22,058 nt of DNA from Zygnema circumcarinatum (Eukaryota > Streptophyta > Zygnematophyceae > Zygnematales > Zygnemataceae), in assembly GCA_037447605.1 (NCBI GenBank), contig CM074809.1, forward strand, positions 1,624,603 to 1,646,660, read 5' to 3'. Made by a program: the position numbers and the translations under genes. The notes below the pieces were generated by a model. It was not told where the DNA came from. It worked only from the letters and a program-made list of their open reading frames with translations, and made no database searches. Below are positions 7,114-16,590 of this stretch, one piece after another (position 1 is the first letter of the stretch; each line of letters begins with the position of its first letter).

Positions 7114-8653
7114 ATGGCGGAGACAGATAAGCCTCAGGGCGCAGATGCGCCAGACGATGGCAACCAGGTCAGCCACGAAGAAGAGCTTGCCGCTGAAAGT
7201 GAGGGAAAGAAGGCGGAGGGTATTCCTGCAGCTGTGAAGTCACATCCACTAGAGCGTGCGTGGACACTGTGGTTTGATAATCCAAGTGCTCGCCAGAAGG
7301 GAAACTGGGGGACGTCTTTGCGTAAAGTCTACACGTTTTCGACAGTGGAAGACTTTTGGTGGTGCGTTCCACATGCAAACCCTAATTGTTCCTGAGATCG
7401 AGTGAACGGTTGTAGTGCGTGGGACATCACGCGAAGTTCCTTTTCTAGAACACCACGTGGCTATAGGTCGGCTGATTCATCCCTGATTACTTTTCAATAC
7501 AACCAGCATGTTAGCAGGCAATGAGGGTTAGGTCTGAGGGTGTCTGTGTGCCAGCTTGCAGCAAAATAGACCATCAACAGGGAGTGCAGAATTTAGGTTT
7601 GCTGTACCTATGGTCCCAGCAGTGTGGGGGCGCCTTTGGTTGCAGTCTTTATAACAATATTGCAACTCCGAGTCGGCTTGTGTCGGGAGCGGACTTTCAT
7701 TGCTTCAGAGCGGGAATTGAGCCGAAGTGGGAAGACCCGAAGTGTCTTGGTGGAGGGAAGTGGACAGTCAGTGTTCGCAAAGATAGAATTGATACCACCT
7801 GGCTACACACGGTGAAAACCTCAACTTAATTCTCCTATGCTGACTTCATGCGGGTGAGCCATTCAATGAAACTGTACTGGACAATACTTTAACAATTGTT
7901 TTTGGTCGTTATCGTCTTGGCAACAGCTCCTTGCTTTGATTGGAGAACACTTTGACGAAGGCGATGATATCTGTGGAGCTGTCGCTTCCGTTCGTGGAAA
8001 GCAAGACAGGGTCGCCATATGGACAAGGGTTGCCAGTAATGAAGACCTTCAGGTTTGTACAAGGAGGAGTCGCTGATTCTGCCCTTCATTATTCTAATTC
8101 TCTCGGGTTGACACATGTATGTCCATATCGGGTGTCTCAACTGAAATATGGCAGTTGTCTTTAATGCTAATTGAGTAAGGAATGTTCCCGAACCATATGA
8201 AGATTGAAAGAATCAATTTATTCCTTAACCTGTAACTGGGTATAGTGTTGATTGCATGCATGTAGAAGGGCCCATTGCAGCATATTAGGGCGATATGTCT
8301 AACTGTGGATGAGTTTTGGCAGCTATCACTCGCAAAACAGTGGAAGAAAGCGCTTGATCTCTCAGACAGGATCGGTTACATGGCCCATGTAAGTTGTCGT
8401 TTATGTTGGCCTCTGGCACAACTCTACTCATGGGGCTGAATGTTCTTTGCTTAATATTTTTCTATGATTGCTGCTTTAACGATTTCTTTGGTGACAGTTA
8501 TTGCGGCTCATCTCTGCTTTCTGTGAGAACCATGGGATTCGCTCGTTGTCAGCTTCAGAATTGCAAGATTTAGCAATTTCGTTGCATTTAATGTTGCAGG
8601 AAGACGCCAAGAGAGACGATAAGAGAGCCAAGGAACGGTACTGGTCTGAGTGA
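7114..8653 (+). CDS. eIF4E: Eukaryotic translation initiation factor 4E (cap-binding), 5 exons
   Basis: Binds the mRNA 5' cap and, with eIF4G, recruits the 43S complex. Exons 7114-7361, 7646-7811, 7927-8052, 8323-8388 and 8600-8653 give 219 residues, a normal size. Residues 1-43 are a hydrophilic, acidic N-terminus. The fold starts at [15 protein letters not shown]. Cap-stacking Trp candidates are W65 (KGNWGTSL) and W111 in EPKWEDP, with E112 for the guanine; W170 (AIWTR) contacts the methyl group, and R161/K163 (RGKQDR) the phosphates. The family Trps in DFWC, GKWT, TTWLHT, KQWKK and RYWSE are present. C102 (FHC) and C154 (DICG) match the Cys pair that can form a disulfide in plant eIF4E. 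LYNNI and ADFHCF favour eIF4E over eIF(iso)4E; the Cys after DFW is more iso-like. The ATG has GCG after it and is the only sensible start. Confidence 0.96.
7450..7476. repeat. Short relic resembling the TIR-element subterminal block
   Basis: In eIF4E intron 1, CCACGTGGCTATAGGTCGGC resembles the right-arm block CCACGTGG..GAGCAGCTATAGGCCGCG at about 991-1015. It is short, so chance similarity is possible; if real it is a remnant of the same transposon family. Confidence 0.3.
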
Positions 8654-9409
8654 TATCCTCCCAGCGTGGCGACGATCTTTCTTGGCTGCCCAAGTTGGCG
8701 TTACTTCTTCCCTTGAGTTCACGCGCCTGTGGCTGCGAGCAATTCTTCTTGTGCCAAAACCGGGATACCCTGATAAAAAAAACCGGGAGTTTTTAATCAG
8801 GGGTCGTGAATTGACCAATGATGTACTAATGCGGCCGTTGAGATGCATGGGGAGATCATCGGCCGCTTGGCTGTAATGATTTGCAGGACTAGTGCAAAAC
8901 TAACCTGTAAATCGTACGCAACAGCTTTGGCTGCAGCAGGATGGCTATTTTTGATCCTTTCTTTTTGCGCCAGAAATGACGGAGGTAATTAATTCTAACT
9001 GCTTAAGAAGCTGCTTGGACAGAAAAATAGCTCTGAGCTTGTCGTAGATTTGCGCGTTATGCGATATGCTCACAGCATATTGCAGGATTCAATTGTATTC
9101 AACCGTTGGATTCGCTTGCAGAATGCCTTTTCCGGGGGGGCTATTCGTGATGTATTATTTTGAGTGTTACAGGACTCTGTGAGCAGTAGAAACAGTACAT
9201 CTGTGCAGTTTTTTGGAATGAGATGTGATATATGGTGTTCTCATGGGAACAGCTTCGGAATACGAGAGCACTACCAAAAAGAAAGTAAGTCAACAGCAAG
9301 ACAGAAAGATTATCACCCCAGCTGTGGATGTTGCAGTTTTCATGTATGAGTAGCAATTCTTGGACTACCCAGAACGGGCAGTTTTCTGCCCTCACATTTC
9401 CCTAAGTCT
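8654..9409. other. eIF4E 3' flank, no gene seen
   Basis: Presumed 3' untranslated region and spacer. Open frames on both strands are short, lack Met-initiated conserved motifs, and no splice-linked family match was found. Confidence 0.3.
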
Positions 9410-9413
9410 GAAG

Positions 9414-9505
9414 CACAGTCCAAAGGTTGGACTGTGTGAACATTGTGAAGTCTGAATCGAGTACCACAATTCAAAAGTTGGATTGTGTGAACATTGTGCT
9501 AAGCT
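9414..9505. repeat. Tandem pair of hairpin-forming units
   Basis: Two related units, about 9414-9451 and 9465-9505, share CAC A(G/A)T(C/T)CAAA, GTTGGA(C/T)TGTG and TGAACATTGTG. Each begins with an inverted repeat: 9414-9436 is a perfect 10-base stem with loop AGG, and 9465-9487 is the same with one mismatch and loop AAG. The differences sit in both stem arms. Function is unknown. Confidence 0.65.
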
Positions 9506-9609
9506 CCACCATGAAATCTTATACGTGAAGTTCACGAAACTCTTTATACCGCATTGCACAAATGAATATTTTGTGAAATACGCAATTGGCATACAGTAGT
9601 AGTTTTAAC

Positions 9610-9712
9610 TGTACAAAGGACCTTTGCGGCCAGTTCCTCGTGGTTCCCCATGATGCTGATTTTGTCCATGTACATCTGATGGCATCATCGCCATCCTGAG
9701 ATCAATGCCACA
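9610..9712 (+). repeat. Dispersed repeat family, copy C
   Basis: Contains GGACCTTTGCGGCCAG, TTCCTCGTGGTTCCCCATGA, TTTTGTCCATGTACATCTGA and TGGCATCATCGCC, ending GAGATCAATGCC. It is the best match to copy B and shares the core with copies A, D and E. It is a 3'-end fragment. Confidence 0.7.
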
Positions 9713-9820
9713 TCTTACTTTTCGGCAGAAAGGGCATTAGAAATGCGAACTCCCCAGTGCGATCAGCATCGTCCTCCCCTCCCTCTCCTCAAGTCCCCAT
9801 TTCAAGCCACAATAGGAAAT

Positions 9821-9874
9821 CCAATGGGAACTCGCCACGTACACAAGTTTACATACGTGGCGCATTCTCATTGG
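9821..9874. promoter_or_regulatory. Palindromic CCAAT / ACGT promoter module upstream of BOLA4-like gene
   Basis: A 54-base imperfect palindrome, about 20 of 26 base pairs matched. It starts with CCAATG and ends with CATTGG, and inside are perfectly mirrored CGCCACGTA (9833-9841) and TACGTGGCG (9854-9862). Mirrored CCAAT boxes (NF-Y sites) and G-box-like ACGT cores (bZIP or bHLH sites) about 190 bases before the ATG look like a promoter module. The pattern is seen; the binding factors are inferred. Confidence 0.55.
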
Positions 9875-10016
9875 AGCTCCGTTGTGGTCCGACAATGGAA
9901 GAAGAGGATGATTTACGCTCGCCTCACGCCAACGCCGTGGAGCCCTCCCTGAGCTCGCTCCCTCCATCTATCGGCACTGGAACGACCGCAGCAGCCCACT
10001 GCATATAGGAAGGAGG

Positions 10017-10027
10017 GTATTTAGGGT
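10017..10027 (-). promoter_or_regulatory. Telo-box near the BOLA4-like start
   Basis: ATTTAGGGTTT, the reverse complement of AAACCCTAAAT, lies about 32-42 bases upstream of the ATG. Telo-boxes (AAACCCTA) are common near transcription starts of plant housekeeping genes. A single short site is only suggestive. Confidence 0.4.
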
Positions 10028-10058
10028 TTCGGGGAAGACGTAGAAGGAAGCATCCGCC

Positions 10059-11611
10059 ATGGCAGCTCGATGCGCTGCTTGCGCTGTCACTTCAATTTAC
10101 GCTGTTGCGGCAGCGAGAAGCAGCCGCGAGCTTCGGCAAGGAACTGCAAGGTCGCTTTCACGACTTTCTACAGCGCCTTCGTTGCTACCGCAAAGCTTTA
10201 ACATAAGGAGGCAAACTGGGAAATTAGGAGGAGATGTAGGTTCTAGGATGCTGATTGTGAGGGCCTTGGAAATTTCGGGACCCGGAGCGATTGATTCGCC
10301 CTTAATGATATCAATGCGAGAAAAGGTACTGCTAGAAATCTGTGGATAATCCGTATTAACACATTCTGTATGCCCCCGTTTACGCATGTGGTGTTCAAGA
10401 AAAACTTTAGAAGTGCATTAAGTTGCTTGTTTTTCTAGCTTTCGTTGCCGTCTGACAGCGTTGCTTTGGAAGAGCTGGTTCAGCGTGATCACTCCGCCTA
10501 GGTTGTGAAGATTGGCGTGGTTTGACTCGGACATGCACGCTTGCAGATTATGACGGCACTGGAAACCGAGCAGGTGTCGGTTACGGACGTTCAAGGAGAT
10601 GGGCGGCATGTAAGGTGAGGATCACGACTGTTGTAGGCATGAGTGCTGATGCACCATATACATTTCCTGTAGTACGTGTACGATTGAACTGAGAAACTGC
10701 CACTCAATCTTTGCGCCCGTAACAGCAGCTCTTTCTTCGAAACTGGCTGACTGCTGCAAGGTCTTTTTCTAGGGGGAGATAATATTTCACTTAGTTCTGC
10801 TTACTGGTGTCATGCTCTAATGCACTCTGAATCTTTGGAGGCTGCATTGTGGCATGAGGTGGGCCTTCCTCCTGTCTGTGGAAGTCAATTTTCACGGAGT
10901 GAAGAAAACTAGCAGTTAACTTTGGAGAATGTTAAATTCTGAATGCCTATTTTCTTTTTAGTGCTTGCTTTTGAAACTTTGTTGAATGCATTTATATTGA
11001 GCATTGTTCAGCAGGGACCTATTGGCTTGAATTTGAAGCAATCGTGCATGGACTCATTTCACATATGCCGTCCGAATTCTAGTGATGAAAGATAAGGTGT
11101 TTTCCTGAATGAAGACATTTTTGTATTCTTAATCAGTGGGTGAAGTGACCCGTACATTTTCACTTAGTGCTGCTTACTGATGTCTCATCTTCTATGGCAC
11201 TCTGAAACTTTGGAGGCTGCAATGTGTCGTGCGGTGGGTCATACGGACGATACGGACGAAAAGATAATGTCTGTGAAAGTCAAGCGTCTATCTCAACGGT
11301 CACGCAGTCAAGAAAACTAGCAGAAACTGCGGTCTGTCTAGCAACTTATCTGTACCAAGCGAAAACATTTATGTCCGATTAAGTTTTCATGGTAAATGTC
11401 TTTTTACATTGTGCTGTTGACAGAGTCACGGTGACTAAAATGTAAAATATGTGTTGGCACGTGCAGTATTGAGGTTGTATCTTCGCTTTTCGAAGGGAAA
11501 AGGAGTGTTGACCGGCAACGAATGGTGTATAAGGCCATATGGGAAGAACTCCAGGAGGTTGTGCACGCCGTTGATTCGTTAACTACCAAGGCGCCTTCAG
11601 AGATCTCTTGA
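10059..11611 (+). CDS. BOLA4: BolA-like protein, BOLA4 type, organelle-targeted, 3 exons
   Basis: BolA proteins bind monothiol glutaredoxins and share a [2Fe-2S] cluster; plant BOLA4 acts in chloroplasts and mitochondria. Exons 10059-10325, 10547-10614 and 11467-11611 give 159 residues. Residues 1-~70 are rich in Ala, Arg and Ser with almost no acids until ~55, a plausible transit peptide. [10 protein letters not shown] precedes the BolA fold at ~83. [20 protein letters not shown] then carries H110 (GRHV) in the loop that can ligate the cluster. [20 protein letters not shown] and VVHAVDSL follow, with H145 the invariant family His; the GDGRH form and the TTKAPSE tail are what I expect for BOLA4. 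Intron 2 is long (852 bases) and internally repeated. The CAGCTCG-preceded ATG sits in GCCATGG, a strong start context. Confidence 0.93.
10785..10920 (+). repeat. Direct repeat, unit 1, in BOLA4-like intron 2
   Basis: TTTCACTTAG, CTGCTTACTG, GCACTCTGAA, CTTTGGAGGCTGCA, then GTCTGTG, AAGTCAA and AAGAAAACTAGCAG occur in the same order as in 11154-11325. Diverged to roughly 75-80%, so the duplication is old. Confidence 0.65.
11154..11325 (+). repeat. Direct repeat, unit 2, in BOLA4-like intron 2
   Basis: Second unit of the intron duplication, 369 bases downstream of the first. It has extra sequence near 11240-11262 with a small tandem (ACGGACGAT twice) that is absent from unit 1. Confidence 0.65.
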
Positions 11612-11955
11612 ATGTCTCCATCTCTTGGTTGCCGTAGTGTTTGCGGCAGGGTAGTAGAAGGTTTGTTATCATTGTAAAAGATTTAGCGATTCTTTCAGTA
11701 TTTTCTTCATATCATGTTCGGTTCATTCCTTCTTTGCTCTTTGATTTGCATCCTTTCGCTATTTTGGGGGTATTGAACATCCTGGGTGTGTGTCTTAACA
11801 CCATATCCTGCAGCAAGACCAAATCGAGGTGTTCTTTTGCTTGGTTTTTCATGCCGTTTGCATCGTGGTTGGCTCTGATAGGCAATTTGTAGACACTATG
11901 GTCGATCACTGCACTGCTATACAAACCCACCTGATCATTTGAGAGCTTGCTTACA
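11612..11955. other. BOLA4-like 3' flank, no gene seen
   Basis: AT-rich sequence after the BOLA4-like stop, probably including its 3' untranslated region. No supported exon on either strand. Confidence 0.3.
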
Positions 11956-11959
11956 ATGA

Positions 11960-12190
11960 AAGAAACGAATGAGAATTGGTATTGATCTCCCGCTGTCCAC
12001 ACCATCAAACGTACATGTACACTGGCAATATGTAGAACCACTGTGAACCGGCCACACATGACCTATTAACGAAAGAAAGGCTCGAAACGAGGCCATACAA
12101 CGCGGCTCTTAAAGCAGCCGTGGAAACGAGCGGCGCGGCTGGCGAGCACGAGAGAGGTTGCCGAAGACTCAGAGCTTCCTTCGACTTTGA
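11960..12190 (-). repeat. Dispersed repeat family, copy D
   Basis: On the minus strand it reads GGCTGCTTTAAGAGCCGCG, TTGTATGGCCTCG, GGCCGGTTCACAGTGGTTCT, ACAT, GTACATGTACGTTTGATGG and ends GGAGATCAATACC. This matches copies A and E over both the GGCTGCTT block and the TGTAC(A)T core. It may extend to about 12300. Confidence 0.65.
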
Positions 12191-12241
12191 GGCGGCCAAA
12201 GCACAAAGTTCACCGCGCGGCCTCTCGACAGACCGGCGCGA

Positions 12242-12249
12242 TGACGTCA
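12242..12249. promoter_or_regulatory. TGACGTCA palindrome
   Basis: Perfect TGACGTCA (C-box/CRE-type bZIP site) about 1.0 kb upstream of the cryptochrome ATG, at the edge of repeat copy D. Single-site evidence only. Confidence 0.4.
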
Positions 12250-12564
12250 CGACCGGGAAAAAATCTGCTTAACACTTAGACAGGCCCTGCGGTTAGGGCT
12301 ACCGCCGGTCACCTCCGGTCACCGCCGTTCCGATTGTATCCTCTCTAAAAGTTGGCCGTCCGTTGCGCCTGCGAAGAGGCGGCAAGCAAACGGCCAATCG
12401 CCTTGCGCCGTTGCACGTGCAAGAATTTTCTGACCATTCCGTGGACGAAACGTGGCAACCAAGGCGATAGGAACACAGCGCTGACTATGAATCCGAACTG
12501 GCCCGCCACTCTGACATGGAAGAGCTCCGGTCCGTACCGTACGGTGAAAGCAGTGAGCTCGTGC

Positions 12565-12572
12565 TGACGTCA
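12565..12572. promoter_or_regulatory. TGACGTCA palindrome
   Basis: Second perfect TGACGTCA, about 0.7 kb upstream of the cryptochrome ATG. A related TGACGTCG lies at 12694-12701 inside a small inverted repeat (12693-12712). Three such cores within 460 bases is more than expected by chance, but binding is unproven. Confidence 0.4.
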
Positions 12573-12669
12573 GACCTGGACCTGCGCTGAAGCCTGTCCG
12601 TACAGACGCTGTACGGCGTCCGCAGAGATACAACGGCAGATTCCCCGCCACAAGATTCCCACGGGTCCT

Positions 12670-12688
12670 GTTTCGCACGCTGCGAAAC
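12670..12688. repeat. Perfect 8-base-stem inverted repeat upstream of cryptochrome
   Basis: GTTTCGCA, loop CGC, TGCGAAAC. It lies in a GC-rich, TE-like stretch (about 12300-12730) rich in GTCCGTAC and CCGTAC words. No function can be assigned. Confidence 0.45.
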
Positions 12689-12730
12689 GTGCATGACGTC
12701 GCTAAGCGTCATCCGTCACTGGTCCGTCCC

Positions 12731-13271
12731 CTCCACACGTACGCAGCTGCAAACCGGTGACGCGAAGTTGCAAACCGGCCACCGCGCCTGCGCCGCGCGG
12801 CAGATTTTTAGCTCGGCTGCTTTCTTGGACCGCCTGCGCCCTCGGCCTGGCCTGGCTTTCTCCTCCCTCCCTCCGTCCTCTCCGCCCGCTCGGAGGAGGA
12901 GGTGGGTGCAGGGCGGGTCGCCTGGCTCGCCTCCGGGAAGCGCTGATGCAGCATCAGTGCAGAGGCCATGACCTGCGATGCCACGGTGACAGTTGAAATT
13001 CATAGCTTTGAGAATCGCGGGCGGGAGCGAGAGGCGAGGGGCCGAGCGGTGGGGAGCATTCCGAGTATTTGTTTGGTTGCATTTTGGTGATTGTTAAGGG
13101 TTTGCAAAGGCTTCAGGGACATCAGTGAGGGAGAGCTGCTCCAGGGTGCGATTCGGCTAGAATTGGTGCTTGACGGAGTGGCAAGAAAAAATTAGGGTTA
13201 GACCCTCTGGGAAGAGGAGAATTGAAGGACGGTCCTGGCGCCATGCAATGCTAGAAGAATAGAGTGGAATT
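12731..13271. other. Cryptochrome upstream region / probable 5' leader
   Basis: A pyrimidine-rich stretch (about 12858-12885), then GA-rich sequence up to the ATG, with a telo-like TTAGGGTTAG at 13193-13202. No competing ORF has recognisable motifs. It probably contains the core promoter and 5' untranslated region, but I see no clear TATA box. Confidence 0.35.
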
Positions 13272-16200
13272 ATGTCGACATGCACGATAGTGTGGTTTCG
13301 TAGAGACCTGCGGCTTGAGGATAATCCTGCACTCATTGCTGCGGCCCGGGCAGGGAGTGTGGTCCCTGTTTTCGTGTGGTGTCCGGAGGAGGAGGGGCAG
13401 TTTTATCCAGGCCGTGTATCACGATGGTGGTTGAAGCAAAGTTTAATTCAATTAGATGCATCCTTGCGAGCTCTAGGCACGCCCCTAATTATGCGTTCAG
13501 CACGCAGTACTCTCTCCGTGCTAACGGAAATAATTCGGGTCACGGGTGCTACGCAATTGTTTTACAACCATCTTTATGGTATGCTTGTCAGCCTTACCTG
13601 CGAGTTGTTGTACTACTATAATCGAAAAACAGAAAGTAAGCAGATTGGATTAGCTCTTATTCGTTATGAGCGGCTGTTTGGAAGTCGTTTTTCTTGTTGA
13701 ACTCCAATGTGGTGTTAGCTCGACGACTTATTAGGCGAACTCTCAACCTGCAGTTACGCTTTGCAGCAGCTGTGGTTGAATGCAAAGCTTATCATGTTTG
13801 TCTCCATTTATTTTTTACTTTTTGTTTTGAACGAATACGTAAGTTAACCTAATTCTTTTGCTGCTCGATGGTGAATGACAGACCCAGTATCGCTTGTCCG
13901 CGATCACAAAGTGAAGCAGAGCCTAGCCCAGCTGGGTGGCATCACTGTCCACACTTTTAATGCGGATGTCCTTTACGAACCTTGGGAAGTTTATGATGGT
14001 CACGGCCAGGCTTTCACCACTTTTGACGCATTTTGGAATAAGTGCCTCAATATGGCATTTGAGCCTGATACATCCCTGGCTGCTCCCACGAAACTCACTG
14101 GCCCACAAGGTATGCGCCTGAACTTTGCCAATGCCTGTCCGCTACAATGTTTCAGCCTCTGAACCTCACTGCACAGTCTTTGAGTTAGAGTGCCCCTCTC
14201 TATTCCTCTTCACACCATTTCAGGAGTTAGCGTATGTCCTTGGTAACTGACCTACTGCATGAGGCCGAATCGATGCAGTTGCCGAATGGAGCTTCTCTGC
14301 GGAGGAGTTGGGTTTGGAGAACCAACAAGAGAAGCCAAGCAATGCCCTATTGTCAAGGGCATGGGTGCCTGGATGGTCCAACGCTGACCGAGCCTTGGAA
14401 GCTTTCTTGCGGGGTTCGTTGATGGAGTACTCTGTGAACAGTTCGAAGACAGATAGTGCCACCACGTCGCTGCTTTCTCCTCACATGCACTTTGGTGAAA
14501 TCAGTGTCCGAAAGATTTATCATGAAGCGCGCAGGATGCAGGCTTTATGGAAAACAGAAGGGGTCCAAGCTGGTGTTGAGAGTGTGGATATGTTCTTGCG
14601 TGCCTTAGGATACAGAGAGTATTCCCGTTACTTGAGCTTCAACTTCCCCTTCACGCATGAACGTTCTCTGCTCGCTAATCTCAAGTCTTTTCCTTGGCGA
14701 GTGGATGAAGCATCCTTCAAAGTGTGGCGGCAGGGCCGTACAGGCTATCCCCTCGTTGACGCGGGAATGCGTGAGCTATGGGCCACGGGGTGGCTGCACA
14801 ACCGTGTTCGGGTGGTTGTGTCCAGTTTCTGTGTGAAGTTTTTGCAGCTTCCATGGCGCTGGGGGATGAAATACTTCTGGGACACTCTCATGGATGCCGA
14901 TTTGGAATGTGACGTACTTGGATGGCAGTATATATCAGGTTCTTTACCGGACGGTCATGAGTTGGACAGGATGGAAAATCCCGAGGTGTGTTTTACTGTT
15001 TCCTTTCCCTTTCTCGGAAGACTTTTCGTACGTGGAATGTAGTGTTCACAGCGCTGCGATTTTGCTGATTCAGTCGACAACTGACAAATGTCGACAATCT
15101 TGCGTGCATTGCTGACTGCGGCTTTACTTCTCAAGCTTTTCCATTGTTTTCGTTTGGACAGTATGATGACGGAGCTGTTGGATTGGTCGTGATTAGGGTA
15201 TAATCAGATTCATCGATTATTTCAGTGCTCCTAAGTCCAGCCTTTTCAGAATAGATTGATACCTACTTTCACTTTTTACTTTTACAAACTTTGAGCAAGG
15301 TTAACTTCCTTGCAAGCATAGCATCTCCGCCTATACCTTCTCCCTCTTGCCCTGTAACCTTAAGCTCCACAATGGTTAATTGGCAGTCCGCAATCATCTG
15401 TTTTTCTGAAGAAGGCATGAAAGTGGCCGTAACTGCCGTATCCCTCTGTGACTTCTTTTCACTTGTCATTCAGTGAGTAATAATGACAAGCTTGCAGTAG
15501 AGGTCCTTTCCAGTATTATTTAGATTGAAGCTTTATTTCCTAAGCAAATGGGCAGGTTTACTGAAAATATCCCATGGTGTGCGTTTTGCAGGTGGAAGGT
15601 TATAGATACGACCCGAACGGAGAATATGTGCGTAGGTGGCTTCCCGAGCTTTGTCGTGTTCCCACAGAGTGGATACATCATCCGTGGGATGCCCCTTCTC
15701 ATGTGCTCCGAGCGGCAGGGGTGGAGTTGGGAGTCAATTATCCTCGGCCTATTGTTGAACTTGCAACTGCAAGGGAGCGTCTACAGGAAGCATTGACAGA
15801 AATGTGGGAGAGAGAGGCTGCGTTAAAGGCAGCATTAGCTAATGGAGTGGAGGAGGGTCTTGGGGAGACTCTGGAAGTAGTTGGAACTGGTGGTCCGGGC
15901 CATGAAGCCATGGAAGTGCACACTGCAGTGGTGCAGCCCTGTATAGAACATTCTCTCAGCTCGCGGAGAGACCAATTGGTGCCCTCGCTGCCGAGCATGA
16001 AGGCAGCTCATGCTGCTGAGTCCATCTTAAGACGAGCAGATCGGACTTACCATTCACCCAGAACAGTTGCTTCCGCGCTTGCAGAAGGTGTGCAACCCCC
16101 ATCTCCTTTGCACTCTCCTCAAGAGGAAGGCATGCCGCTACCTGCACAGCTCGGGGAAAATGCTGATGGGGGGCAGCAGGGAGGAGAGCAAAGCAAGTCA

Positions 16201-16590
16201 GCATCAGGTGGGCAGGACGAAGTGGCAGCAAACCTACAGGGAGCATTGCCACAGTATGCAGCGTATGGACAACGCCCATTGCTGCTAGGAAGTCATTCCA
16301 AAGAGCTGGACCTCGATTCCACTGCTGAATCGTCTATTCCCCATCCACACATGCTTGGAGCAGAAGCATGCAGCAGCCATGCAAACACTGCAGCAGTGCC
16401 CGTATGGTCGCAGTCGGAAAGTACGGAAGTCACACCTACAGGATGTGGGGCTGTTCCTGCTGAGCCCATAGGTGTGGTCCCATCCGTTCCAGATGGAAGG
16501 AGGGGCAGCAGGAGGCATTATCACTCCATGCAAATGAGCGAATTGGGGGCTATGGCTGCTGCTGCAAGTGCCAAGGTCTTCCCTCTCTAA
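13272..16590 (+). CDS. CRY: Plant cryptochrome blue-light receptor, 4 exons
   Basis: FAD-binding blue-light receptor that signals through its C-terminal tail. Exons 13272-13578, 13882-14109, 14279-14985 and 15592-16590 give 746 residues, somewhat longer than Arabidopsis CRY1. The N-terminal alpha/beta domain begins CTIVWFRRDLRLEDNPAL. The FAD domain has AWVPGWSN, DSATTSLLSPHMHFGE, REYSRYLSFN, GRTGYPLVDAGMRELWATGW and LPWRWGMKYFWDT. D390 and W394 in CDVLGWQY match the Asp next to flavin N5 and the nearest electron-transfer Trp. The PHR ends near PRPIVEL. The tail has the DAS elements DQLVP (541-545), an acidic stretch and STAES (657-661), plus a VP-type GVVPSVPDG and Arg-rich GRRGSRR. At exon 3 the acceptor is CGATGCAG at 14278, not the earlier CAG at 14223, which would hit a stop. 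The tail and Asp argue against photolyase. Confidence 0.96.

Noticed and set aside
9743-10008. Short open frames just upstream of the BOLA4-like gene
   Set aside because: They overlap each other in several frames across the promoter palindrome and lack any motif.
14224-14278. Use of the earlier CAG acceptor (exon starting at 14224) for cryptochrome exon 3
   Set aside because: It leads to a stop in the needed frame; the CAG at 14276-14278 gives GPQVAEWSFSAEELGLEN, the expected sequence, in frame.
13272-16590. DNA photolyase rather than cryptochrome
   Set aside because: The long tail with DQLVP and STAES and the plant-CRY FAD-domain signature with Asp at residue 390 fit a plant cryptochrome.
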